Positions 1 through 7,588 of a DNA stretch of 64,000 nucleotides are shown here, piece by piece. The first letter of the stretch is position 1, and every line of letters begins with the position of its first letter. The notes beneath the pieces are model-generated. The model saw nothing but the letters and a program-made list of their open reading frames with translations, was not told the origin of the DNA and did not search any database. Position numbers and translations under genes: made by a program. The DNA is from Collinsella sp. TF08-11AT (GTDB taxonomy: Bacteria > Actinomycetota > Coriobacteriia > Coriobacteriales > Coriobacteriaceae), in contig NZ_QSRL01000012.1 of assembly GCF_003437035.1 (NCBI RefSeq), forward strand, positions 385-64,384, written 5' to 3'.

Positions 1-4
1 TCGT

Positions 5-25
5 AGCCCGAGACGGTCCCGGGCT
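5..25. terminator. Short GC hairpin at left edge
   Basis: AGCCCG (5-10) pairs with CGGGCT (20-25) around a 9-base loop and is followed by a weak T-rich stretch. It may end a gene lying outside the window. Support is weak. Confidence 0.3.
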
Positions 26-43
26 GACAATTTCGACTGTAAT

Positions 44-82
44 GGACGTTCTTAAACGACTAGTCAAACAACAAGAACGTCC
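44..82. repeat. Palindromic intergenic repeat GGACGTTCTT, copy 1
   Basis: GGACGTTCTT (44-53) and AAGAACGTCC (73-82) form a perfect 10-bp inverted repeat around a 19-base loop that begins AAACGACTAGTCA. Relatives are at 30846-30891 and 46370-46400, and the shorter string GTCCCCAATGA recurs near 146 and 36992. It behaves like a small REP-type repeat family confined to spacers. Confidence 0.7.
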
Positions 83-200
83 CCAACAACTACTTATAAA
101 CGGCAGACTATCCACTCTCATTCTGCGAGCACTCATTTAAGTCTGTCCCCAATGAGTGCCCTGGAGCAGGACAACTCCGCAGGTAGAGGACGGACAGCGA

Positions 201-340
201 GCGCCGTCCAGAGCGTACAAGTTGGCATGAAAAAGGCAGGGCATTGACCTTCTGGTCATGCCTTGCCTTTTGAATGACAAATTGTCGCTCTGGGCGGCGC
301 GCAGCGTCGAGCCGTTACGCGGGTTGGTAAACCCGCGTAA
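201..340. repeat. Structured repeat family S2, copy A, abutting the aroF stop
   Basis: The outer stem 201-215 pairs with 286-300 (15 pairs, one G-U on the plus strand). Inside it, ACAA 217-220 pairs with TTGT 282-285, and an apical stem 231-249 pairs with 254-271 around the loop TTCT. A separate hairpin, GTTACGCGGGTT (313-324) with AACCCGCGTAAC (329-340), ends one base before the aroF stop codon. The last 43 bases are identical to those of copy B at 32413-32553, whereas the outer and apical stems differ in sequence but still pair. It could be a structured RNA or a mobile palindromic repeat. Confidence 0.7.
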
Positions 341-1372
341 CTAAACACGCTCCGCGATCTCGTGGATCAGATAGTCGGTCTTTTCCCAGCCCAGGCACGG
401 GTCGGTGATCGACTTGCCAAAGACGCCGCCGTCGACCGGCTGGTTGCCATCCTCCAGGTAGGACTCGATCATAAAGCCCTTGACCAGTTTGGAGATGGAT
501 TCGTTGCGGCGACAGCTGTCGAGCACTTCCTTGCAGATGCGATACTGCTCCAGCGGGCGCTTGCCCGAGTTGTCATGGTTGCAGTCGATAACCGCCGCCG
601 GGTTGGCGTAGCCGGCGTGCTCGGTATAGCGCTCGGCAAGGCGCTCCAGGTGCTCGTAGTGGTAATTGGGGTAAGTGCGACCGTCGAGACCGATGTAGCC
701 GCGCATGACGGCGTGCGCGAGCGGGTTGCCGTCGCACTCGACCTCCCAGTTGCGGAAGATAAAGCTCTGGTGCGCCTGGGCGGCGTAGATGGAGTTGAGC
801 ATGACGGTAGTGGAACCGGCTGTAGGATTTTTCATGCCCACCGGCACCGAAATGCCGCTCGACACCAGACGGTGCTCCTGGTTCTCGACCGAACGCGCAC
901 CCACGGCGACGTAGCTCAACAGGTCGACGAGGTACTGGTAGTTGGACGGGTAGAGCATCTCGTCGGCAGTGAAGAAGCCAGTCTCCTCGATGACGCGCAA
1001 GTGCATGTGGCGAATGGCCTTAACGCCTTCGAGCAGATCGTCGGGCGCCTCGGGATCGGGGTTGTGCAGCAGGCCCTTGTAACCGGTGCCCTTGGTGCGC
1101 GGCTTGTTGGTGTAGACGCGCGGGATGATGATGAGCTTGTCCTTGACCTCCTCGGCGGTTTTGGCCAGGCGGTTCATGTACTCGAGGACCGAGTCCTCGC
1201 GGTCGGCAGAGCACGGTCCGATGATGAGCACCTTGCGCGCGTCCTCGCCGGTAAAGACCTTGGCGACCTCGGCGTCGAATGCCTGCTTCTTAGCAGTAAG
1301 CTCAGCGGACAGCGGCATTTCCTCGCGGATCTCCATGGGGATCGGCAGCCTGCGTTTAAATTCCATGGCCAT
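341..1372 (-). CDS. aroF: 3-deoxy-7-phosphoheptulonate synthase (DAHP synthase, class I)
   Basis: This cytoplasmic enzyme condenses phosphoenolpyruvate with erythrose-4-phosphate in the first step of aromatic amino acid synthesis. At 343 aa it has the usual length of the AroF/G/H family. The motifs GPCSADRED, PRVYTNKPRTKGTGYKG and the C-terminal SITDPCLGW are readable. I chose the ATG at 1372 because AGGAGG lies six bases upstream; the in-frame TTG at 1387 falls inside that ribosome binding site. No other aromatic pathway gene is adjacent, so it appears monocistronic. Which inhibitor controls it (Phe, Tyr or Trp) cannot be read from the sequence. The stop codon touches the hairpin of a structured repeat. 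Confidence 0.93.
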   Translation of the reverse strand: MAMEFKRRLPIPMEIREEMPLSAELTAKKQAFDAEVAKVFTGEDARKVLIIGPCSADREDSVLEYMNRLAKTAEEVKDKLIIIPRVYTNKPRTKGTGYKGLLHNPDPEAPDDLLEGVKAIRHMHLRVIEETGFFTADEMLYPSNYQYLVDLLSYVAVGARSVENQEHRLVSSGISVPVGMKNPTAGSTTVMLNSIYAAQAHQSFIFRNWEVECDGNPLAHAVMRGYIGLDGRTYPNYHYEHLERLAERYTEHAGYANPAAVIDCNHDNSGKRPLEQYRICKEVLDSCRRNESISKLVKGFMIESYLEDGNQPVDGGVFGKSITDPCLGWEKTDYLIHEIAERV

Positions 1373-1499
1373 GCGGGGCCTCCTCAATCAAAGAAGTCTA
1401 AGCTTGAATCGTCGAATGCTCGGCATTATCCGCTGTCGCACGCTAAAGTGCAAGCACGACCAACCAAAAAGGGAATGGATAACGCGCGGGTCGCTTACC

Positions 1500-1567
1500 A
1501 CGAGAGTGGATAATCTCCCGTTTTTGGCCTAGGATCGCGCTGAAAGTGGGAGATTATCCACTCTCGT
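1500..1567. repeat. 20-bp inverted repeat between aroF and the GNAT gene
   Basis: Bases 1500-1519 and 1548-1567 are perfect reverse complements around a 28-base spacer. A partial relative (TATCCACTCTC) occurs near 110. It occupies the divergent promoter gap 1373-1712, where I see no gene. It could fold as a hairpin in either transcript or be a mobile palindromic repeat. Confidence 0.7.
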
Positions 1568-1712
1568 CGAGCAAGCGTCCGAAAATCCTCGCTCGTGGCC
1601 CCTTTTCCTCCGTCCCCGAGGGAACGGGACTCGTCTGCCGAATGATTGATGCGGCGACGGCGCGCCCATGTCACACTCAGAGGTGGCCTGACCCACCTTG
1701 GAAGGAGCCTCC

Positions 1713-2363
1713 ATGAGCCTTGACAACGTAACCCTGCGCGCCGCCACGCTCGACGACCTGGCTGGCATCGCCGCCATCTACAACCAGCTGTGGTGCAACA
1801 CGCTGCGCAACCGCGGTGACGTCGAAGCTGCCGATTTCTGCGCGCGCTTTAACATCACCATGCAGCTACAGCGCTCACCTATCGCGCTTGTCGCCGAGGC
1901 CGAGGGCCGCATTATCGCCGCCTGCTGCATCGGCATCTTCGAGGACGGCAAGCCGCGTACCAATCCCACGTGGGTGCCCTGCTACGACGAGATGTTCGCC
2001 CAGGCAACCGAGATGGCAAAGACCGCCGACGCCAAGCTCGAGGGCTCGCTCTTTGGCGACAGCCGCGAGAAGGCCACGGCCGACCGCTTTGCCGCCACGG
2101 GCAATGAGTATGCCCAGGGCCAGCTCAACCTCATCATCATCGTGCCCGAGTGGCAGGGCAAAGGGCTCGGCCGCGCGCTCATCGACCTTGCCCGCGCCGA
2201 GCTCGCCCGGGCAGGCTGCACCAAGTTCTTCCTGATGAGCGACTGCAACTCTGACTGGCAGTTCTACGAGCACCTCAACATGAAGCGCATCCTAGAAGAT
2301 CACAGCCAAGACACCGGCGACGGCTTTATCGTCTACATGTACGGAGGCGACACGCAGGATTAG
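1713..2363 (+). CDS. GNAT-family N-acetyltransferase
   Basis: A 216-aa protein with the GNAT fold. N-terminal MSLDNVTLRAATLDDLAGIA matches the first strand and helix, and LIIIVPEWQGKGLGRALID around residues 138-156 is the acetyl-CoA binding motif (Q/R-x-x-G-x-G/A). The acceptor substrate cannot be told from sequence. The ATG at 1713 follows GGAAGGAG; an in-frame TTG five codons earlier overlaps that ribosome binding site and is less likely. It is transcribed alone and is convergent with the DUF4143 ATPase, with a structured repeat (S1) directly downstream that includes terminator-like hairpins. Confidence 0.85.
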   Translation: MSLDNVTLRAATLDDLAGIAAIYNQLWCNTLRNRGDVEAADFCARFNITMQLQRSPIALVAEAEGRIIAACCIGIFEDGKPRTNPTWVPCYDEMFAQATEMAKTADAKLEGSLFGDSREKATADRFAATGNEYAQGQLNLIIIVPEWQGKGLGRALIDLARAELARAGCTKFFLMSDCNSDWQFYEHLNMKRILEDHSQDTGDGFIVYMYGGDTQD

Positions 2364-2427
2364 CCTGTGTGCCGCCTCATGGGCTTTCTCCAAGACAGCC
2401 CAAACCGGTCAGCCATACCAAATAGAG

Positions 2428-2717
2428 ACCTGCCAAAAAGGGACAGGTTTATTTTGGCAGGTTTTATCTGGGAAAACACCAAGGCCGCCGCGAGGGAACT
2501 ACTTTCCCTCGCGGCGGCCTTCTAACAGCAAAAACCAAGTGAGTAGATTTTTTGCAGGAATCCGAGCACACGCCAAATCGCCACAGCGCTGACCTGCAGT
2601 TTTACCGAGCATTTGTCGCGATGTGCTCGGTAAATCCAAAAAAGTCTACTCACTTGCATCTGAGGCGCACCGGATCGGCAAAAAACCGCCGCGAAAGGGA
2701 TCCGGACCCTTCGCGGC
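2428..2717. repeat. Structured repeat family S1, copy 1 (about 290 bp)
   Basis: Four consecutive structures are visible. (1) ACCTGCCAAAA 2428-2438 pairs with TTTTGGCAGGT 2452-2462. (2) A 17-bp GC hairpin pairs 2481-2497 with 2505-2521. (3) A nested domain has the outer stem CAAGTGAGTAGA 2536-2547 with TCTACTCACTTG 2645-2656 and the inner stem CCGAGCACA 2562-2570 with TGTGCTCGG 2622-2630. (4) A GC hairpin spans roughly 2686-2717. In domain 3, TTTACCGAGCA 2601-2611 can instead pair with TGCTCGGTAAA 2624-2634, which excludes the inner stem. The second copy is at 16433-16726. It lies between convergent genes, so hairpins 2 and 4 may act as terminators. Confidence 0.75.
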
Positions 2718-2739
2718 AGTTGTTAATACGCCGAACTTG

Positions 2740-3909
2740 TTATCGCAAAAGCCAATCACGCGCCGAGACCACGCTACAGTCTTTCGACTCATACGTTGAA
2801 TCCACGCGGGCCACAACATAGCGCGCATCTTTTGCAATGTCGATCTCATCGCATACAGCCTGTAAATGGCGGGCGTACTTATCGTGATACGTTCTGGATG
2901 ATTTTATTTCGATAGCCTTGGGACTCCCTGAGTTTGTGCAGTCGAGCAAATCGATTTCTCGCTTGCCGTCGTCCCTATAGAAATACAACTCGGGATTCTC
3001 GCCCACGTTGAGATGGCTCTTCGCCGTTTCGGAAACGATGAGGTTTTCGAAAACTGCCCCCAGATAAGGGCTCTCCAAAAGTTGCTCCAGTGATCCAATT
3101 TTGAGCAAGTAGCAGAGCAGCCCCGTGTCGTAAAAATAAAGCTTGGGCGTTTTAGTCAAACGTTTCCTGGCATTTGCATAATAAGGCTGCAGTGAAAACG
3201 TCAGGTAGCTCTGCTCCAGGATAGACAACCAGCTTTTAATGGTCGATACGTTCACACCCGTATCTCGAGAAAGCGAAGATATATTAATGAGAGCACCGGC
3301 GCTCTGGGCAATTATGGACAGTAACTTATGAAACTCCGCTTTATTGCGCACGTCAAGCAAGCCCACAACATCGCGCTCAACATAGGTATCAATATAGCTG
3401 GGGAAATAAACCGAGGACGGCATTCCGGCGGAACGCAGGCGAGGGTATCCCCCTTCGAGCGCAAACAAATCCACTTCCAACTGCCCCTGCTGGCCCCTCT
3501 CCGCTTCTCGAAACGAAAATGGCAGCAATTTTAAGATCCCGACTCGCCCGGCAAGAGACTGGCCGATGCTTTTCATCATCAAAAAGTTTTGCGATCCCGT
3601 AAGGATGTATTGACCGGCATCTCCCCGCTCATCCGAAACAACCTGGATCATCGAGAACAAATCCGGGGCGTATTGCGCCTCATCGATGATGAGTCCGCCC
3701 TTTCGGTTGCGGATAAAACTCACCGGATCCTCCAAGGCCGCGCGCCTCGTTTGGGGGTCCTCAAGCGTGACATAGGAATAGTCGGGAAAGGCATGCCTAA
3801 CCAGCGTAGACTTTCCGCTCTGCCTAGGCCCCGTCAACGACACAACAGGAAACCAACCCGCCATGCGAATGAGCAACTCATGCAAATCCCTGTTAATGTA
3901 CTCGGCCAT
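2740..3909 (-). CDS. AAA ATPase with DUF4143 domain
   Basis: A 389-aa protein of the AAA_14/DUF4143 family. The P-loop GPRQSGKST is at residues 27-35 and a Walker B segment IIDEAQYAPD lies near residue 95. A winged-helix-like stretch (SSLSRDTGVNVSTIKSWLS) sits in the middle, and the C-terminal part (ALEIKSS-like: AIEIKSSRTYHDKYARHL) resembles a nuclease-type fold. The family is common in gut bacteria and its cellular role is not established. The ATG at 3909 follows AAGGGGCG; a longer reading from 3984 would run into the promoter repeats. Four 23-bp repeats lie directly upstream. A paralogue with the same domain order is at 42754-44124. It is transcribed alone. Confidence 0.85.
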   Translation of the reverse strand: MAEYINRDLHELLIRMAGWFPVVSLTGPRQSGKSTLVRHAFPDYSYVTLEDPQTRRAALEDPVSFIRNRKGGLIIDEAQYAPDLFSMIQVVSDERGDAGQYILTGSQNFLMMKSIGQSLAGRVGILKLLPFSFREAERGQQGQLEVDLFALEGGYPRLRSAGMPSSVYFPSYIDTYVERDVVGLLDVRNKAEFHKLLSIIAQSAGALINISSLSRDTGVNVSTIKSWLSILEQSYLTFSLQPYYANARKRLTKTPKLYFYDTGLLCYLLKIGSLEQLLESPYLGAVFENLIVSETAKSHLNVGENPELYFYRDDGKREIDLLDCTNSGSPKAIEIKSSRTYHDKYARHLQAVCDEIDIAKDARYVVARVDSTYESKDCSVVSARDWLLR

Positions 3910-3934
3910 ATCAACGCCCCTTATAACGCTGTTA

Positions 3935-4020
3935 CCATAATCGTATAGTATCATTTGCCATAATCTCGCAGTAGCGTTTTCCATAATCTTGTAGTAGTGT
4001 TTTCCACAATCTTATAGTAG
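3935..4020. promoter_or_regulatory. Four 23-bp iterons upstream of the DUF4143 ATPase
   Basis: CCATAATC or CCACAATC boxes start at 3935, 3958, 3981 and 4004, exactly 23 bp apart, each followed by a GTAGTA/ATAGTA-like tail. They lie 26-111 bp upstream of the ATPase start codon, where its promoter should be. The regular phasing of just over two helical turns suggests cooperative protein binding. The binding protein is unknown; autoregulation by the ATPase is a guess. Confidence 0.75.
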
Positions 4021-4073
4021 CCCAGTTCAAAACGTTATTTATAGAGCCGAAATCTCAGACCCTAAATAACAAT

Positions 4074-4110
4074 AGCCACCACAATGGGAACTGTCCCCAT
4101 TGCGGTGGCT
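4074..4110 (-). terminator. Terminator of the MATE gene
   Basis: 4074-4088 pairs with 4096-4110 around a 7-base loop with one mismatch (AGCCACC / GGTGGCT ends). On the minus strand the hairpin is followed by ATTGTTATTT, as expected downstream of the MATE gene. Confidence 0.7.
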
Positions 4111-4159
4111 TGCAGGCGAGTTGACTTATTCGACTATCGCGGGCCGGCCGTGTCCGAGT

Positions 4160-5536
4160 CTAGAGCGTGGCAAGTCGCTTGGATTCGCGGACGGCGAGGG
4201 CGATGGAGATAAGACCAGTGATGGCGTCAGCCGCCACCAAGGCAAACCAGACACCCTGAACGCCCATCATGTTGCCAAGCAGGTACATAAGCGGCACGGA
4301 GCAGATCACGTAGCGGAGCAGACCGGTGAACGTGGCGATACCCACCTTCTCAACCGCCTGGAAGTACATCGACATGGTCATGGCAAGATAGCCCAGGGCC
4401 ACGGCCAGGATAACGATGCGCGTGGCGTTGGCGGCAACCTCGACGAGCGCCGGGTCGCTACCAGCAAAAAAGGCGCAGACCGGCGTTGCGGCCACCCATA
4501 GCACAGCAGACACCGCAGCAAGCGTCACGACCTGGTACTTAAGCGTGCAGGAGAGCGTTTCCTTGAGGCGCGCCCACGCCTTGGCGCCGGCGTTGAAGGC
4601 GGCAATGGGCTGCAGGCCGTACGAGAAGCACTGGGCGACCATCATGGTAATGTAGAGGATGTAGCCGTTGATCACACCAAAGGCCGCGATGTAGAGCGAA
4701 CCCATGTCGCCGCCGAGCTGGCCAAGCAACGAGTTGGCAACGGTGTTGAAGATGAACGTGGCAGCTTGCACCAAAAAGAACGGGAAACCAATCTTAATGA
4801 TCTGGCCGCAGATGGCCATGTCGAGTTTGAGGTCGGCGGCGCTGATCTGGAGCTGCGACTTCTTACCGCCGATGAACCAGAAGATACCGATGGCCCAGAT
4901 ACCGATGGAAAGACCGTAGTACACGCCAGCTCCCATAACGCCAAGCTTGAGCACAAACGTGGAAAGCGCAAGCCAGCAGATAGCGACGATGGCAGACACG
5001 GTCATGAGGTTGGCCTGGATCTGAACCTTCTCGTCCACACGCATGACGGCGGTGACCATCTGACCAATGACCGTGAGCGGCAGCAGCACGGAGAAGGTGC
5101 GCACGCCGGCAACGGTATCGGTCATGATGTCGGGCGTGGCGCCGAAGAATGCGCAGATGGGCTCGGTAAACACAGCCATCACCACAGCAAGCAGCACACT
5201 CACAATCGTGGTAAGCCAAAAACCCTGGCTAAACGCCTTGCTGGCGCCCTTAATGTCGCCGGCACCCAAAAGGTTGCCCACCACGGCGGGCACGCCGGTG
5301 CCAAACAGGTTGCCAAAGGCCAGGTTAATGTACTCGACCGACATGATGATCGAAACACAGGCCAGGCCGTGTGCACCCAGGCCCCAACCCATCACGAGGC
5401 CCTCAAGGACCACCATGATAATCTGGGCGAGCATACCCTGGCCGGTGATGATGGTGTACTTGCGCACCAGGCCGGGAATCGGCTGCGAGGCAAGCTCACG
5501 CTCCTCCTCAACAGCGGCGGTTGTCTCTTCTGCCAT
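4160..5536 (-). CDS. MATE-family efflux transporter
   Basis: A 458-aa polytopic membrane protein with about twelve hydrophobic segments and the two-fold repeat of the MATE (NorM/DinF/MepA) superfamily. These exporters use sodium or proton gradients to expel organic cations; the substrate here is unknown. Motifs such as FGTGVPAVVGNLLGAGD in the first half and YGLQPIAAFNAGAK in the second are typical. The ATG at 5536 follows AAGGGGAG. A longer in-frame reading adds a repetitive IHSS-type leader encoded by a 12-bp tandem repeat and is unlikely to be translated. The amidohydrolase upstream ends 108 bp away on the same strand, so co-transcription is possible. Confidence 0.88.
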   Translation of the reverse strand: MAEETTAAVEEERELASQPIPGLVRKYTIITGQGMLAQIIMVVLEGLVMGWGLGAHGLACVSIIMSVEYINLAFGNLFGTGVPAVVGNLLGAGDIKGASKAFSQGFWLTTIVSVLLAVVMAVFTEPICAFFGATPDIMTDTVAGVRTFSVLLPLTVIGQMVTAVMRVDEKVQIQANLMTVSAIVAICWLALSTFVLKLGVMGAGVYYGLSIGIWAIGIFWFIGGKKSQLQISAADLKLDMAICGQIIKIGFPFFLVQAATFIFNTVANSLLGQLGGDMGSLYIAAFGVINGYILYITMMVAQCFSYGLQPIAAFNAGAKAWARLKETLSCTLKYQVVTLAAVSAVLWVAATPVCAFFAGSDPALVEVAANATRIVILAVALGYLAMTMSMYFQAVEKVGIATFTGLLRYVICSVPLMYLLGNMMGVQGVWFALVAADAITGLISIALAVRESKRLATL

Positions 5537-5561
5537 TGTTCTCCCCTTTCCATGAGAGATT

Positions 5562-5597
5562 GATGAATGGATGGATGAATGGATGGATGAATGGATG
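5562..5597. repeat. 12-bp tandem repeat (three units)
   Basis: GATGAATGGATG is repeated three times without error between the amidohydrolase stop and the ribosome binding site of the MATE gene. The unit length keeps reading frame. Such short tandem arrays are prone to slippage, so copy number may vary between strains. Confidence 0.8.
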
Positions 5598-5644
5598 GGC
5601 GGCACGCACAGGCTGTGGCACCGCCCAGCGATGCAGCAGCCCCG

Positions 5645-7273
5645 CTAGGCCTCGTAGACCACCTTGCCGGCAATCATCGTGAGAGACGCCGTGGCCTCGA
5701 GGACCTCAGCCGGTTCGCAGTCAAAGAGGTTGCGGTCGAGCACACAGATATCAGCCTGTTTGCCGCATGCGAGCGTACCGATGCGATCCTCGGCATGCAT
5801 GGCGTAGGCGCTGCCGTAGGTGTAGGCGCGCAGGGCCTCGGCCATGGTAATGCGCTCCTGGGGGAACCAGCCCTCGGGGTTGGAGCCGTCCTCGAGCATG
5901 CGGAAGACCGCGCCGTACACCTCCTCCATGGGCTCCAAGCCCACAACGGGGAAGTCGCTGCCCAAGTGCACCACGGCACCGCTGGCAAGCAGGCTGTGCA
6001 GGGGCCACGAAAGCGCTGCACGCTCGGGGCCCACGGCATCGTCCTTGGCAAGGTCAGCCATATCGAGCAGCATGTGCCACGGTTGCATGCCGGGGCATAT
6101 ACCAAGCTCCGCGTAGCGCGGCAGATCCTCGGGCTGAACCGTCTCGTTGTGCTCCATGGAGTGGCGGCAACCCCGCTTACCATGCAAGCGCTCGCCCTCC
6201 TCAAAGCAATCAAGCACAAAACGCACCGAGCGATCGCCGATCGTATGGACGCGCGTGTCAACGCCCCATTCCTGCGCCCTGACAATGGCGGCACGGATGC
6301 GCTCTGGATCCTCCGCGGGCTCACCGCAGGTATCGGGCGCATTGCTATAGGGTTCAAGCATCCAAGCGGTGTGGTCGGAGCACACGCCATCAAGAAACTG
6401 CTTAAAGCCGTGCCACTCGACCTGCGTACCCGAGAAGGCGTATTTCTCCTTGATCTGCTCGAGCGTTAAGGACTCGTTTTCGAACAGATCGGTGTACAGG
6501 AACACGCGCAGTGGCAAGTCGCCCTTGGCATTAAGACCTGCCAACACCGCATACGGGTTTTCCATGCTCACAAACGTAGGATTGACCATGCCGACCGTAG
6601 TGATTCCCAGGGCATTGGCGCGCCGGGCGGTTTTTGCAAACGACGCGTCAACAACCTCGGGCGCTGGGTCGTAGACCTCGTCCATAAAGAAGACGCCGGC
6701 GTTGTTGGAAAACACGCCCGTCAGATTGCCCTCGGCATCCTTAAGGATCTTGCCGCCTGCGGGATCGGGCGTCTGCGAAGTTACTCCCACCTTGTTGATG
6801 GCGCAGGTATTGGCACTAAAGGTATGCAGGTCAACCTGCTGCAGAAAGACCGGGCGGTCCGAGATGTACTCATCGATCATCGCGGCTGTGGGCATCTCGG
6901 GGACATCCCACTGGAACTGGATAATCTGGCAGCCCAGAATCCACTCGTTATCGGGATGGTCGGCCGCAAACGCCACGACACGTTCCATCGCCATCTCAAA
7001 ACTGGTGCAGTCGATGAGGTTGACGGCAAAATCGGGGTCGGTCATAAACGCGCCCTGGGCAAAATGCGTGTGCGAGTCGATCAGGCCGGGCATGACGAGC
7101 TGGTCGCCAAAGTCGCGCACCTCGGTATCGGGACCGATAAACGGTGCCAGGTGAGCATCGTCACCGCAGGCAACAATCTTATCACCGCGCACGGCAACGC
7201 CGCCCTTAAACGGCTCGAGCCCATCGCCGGTAAAGACGGCGTTGCTCTTGATAACTACATCAGCCTTGTCCAT
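5645..7273 (-). CDS. Amidohydrolase, YtcJ-like metal-dependent hydrolase
   Basis: A 542-aa cytoplasmic protein of the amidohydrolase superfamily, YtcJ/Amidohydro_3 branch. Visible metal-ligand motifs are DSHTHF near residue 65, HTIGD and HSMEHNE in the middle, and LGSDFPV near residue 440. The C-terminal ICVLDRNLFD-type beta sandwich is complete. The substrate is not predictable; family members hydrolyse amide or imide bonds. The ATG at 7273 follows GAGGAGG. Its 5' region holds several hairpins and a dyad with GTTTAC boxes. The MATE exporter follows on the same strand, hinting at a substrate-product pair, but this is inference only. Confidence 0.85.
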   Translation of the reverse strand: MDKADVVIKSNAVFTGDGLEPFKGGVAVRGDKIVACGDDAHLAPFIGPDTEVRDFGDQLVMPGLIDSHTHFAQGAFMTDPDFAVNLIDCTSFEMAMERVVAFAADHPDNEWILGCQIIQFQWDVPEMPTAAMIDEYISDRPVFLQQVDLHTFSANTCAINKVGVTSQTPDPAGGKILKDAEGNLTGVFSNNAGVFFMDEVYDPAPEVVDASFAKTARRANALGITTVGMVNPTFVSMENPYAVLAGLNAKGDLPLRVFLYTDLFENESLTLEQIKEKYAFSGTQVEWHGFKQFLDGVCSDHTAWMLEPYSNAPDTCGEPAEDPERIRAAIVRAQEWGVDTRVHTIGDRSVRFVLDCFEEGERLHGKRGCRHSMEHNETVQPEDLPRYAELGICPGMQPWHMLLDMADLAKDDAVGPERAALSWPLHSLLASGAVVHLGSDFPVVGLEPMEEVYGAVFRMLEDGSNPEGWFPQERITMAEALRAYTYGSAYAMHAEDRIGTLACGKQADICVLDRNLFDCEPAEVLEATASLTMIAGKVVYEA

Positions 7274-7588
7274 GTGAGCCTCCTCAGGCATCTTTGGTTG
7301 CAACGCGGACGCACCGCCCGCGTGGGCACTCGGTTGGGAGCGTAGCGCTCCCGCATCGGCGCGTGCCTACAAGCCGTGCTCGGACGTCTGTCCCACGTCC
7401 GCGGCTTCGCGCTACACCCATTGATACACAGGGGCAAATCCGTGCCAAGGCCAGGGACCGCAAACGGTCAGTTTAAGCAGGTTTACACGCTTTACCTGCA
7501 GGTTTATTGTCTGAGATTATTACCGCGTCATTACGCCCAACGGCGTGCCCGCCCACACGGCAAGACCCGCATGCAAGAAAGAATAGGA
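7274..7588. promoter_or_regulatory. Upstream region of the amidohydrolase with hairpins and GTTTAC boxes
   Basis: No gene is seen here. Hairpins include GGGAGCG/CGCTCCC around 7336-7352 and CGGACGT/ACGTCCG around 7381-7401. A dyad GCAGGT (7477-7482) with ACCTGC (7494-7499) encloses GTTTAC (7481) and CTTTAC (7490) boxes. Similar GTTTAC boxes occur at 15314-15330 before the other membrane LuxR gene, so these may be binding sites for that regulator class. Confidence 0.45.

Noticed and set aside
362..1513. 383-codon open frame opposite aroF
   Set aside because: It is a shadow of the DAHP synthase gene in GC-rich DNA, with low-complexity Val/Leu/Gly/Asp composition and no domain.
2552..2821. Short frames inside repeat S1 copy 1
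   Set aside because: They cover a palindromic structured region and the end of the ATPase gene; copy 2 has no matching frame.
4160..5605. Longer MATE start including the IHSS-type repeats
   Set aside because: A good ribosome binding site precedes the ATG at 5536, and none precedes the longer start.
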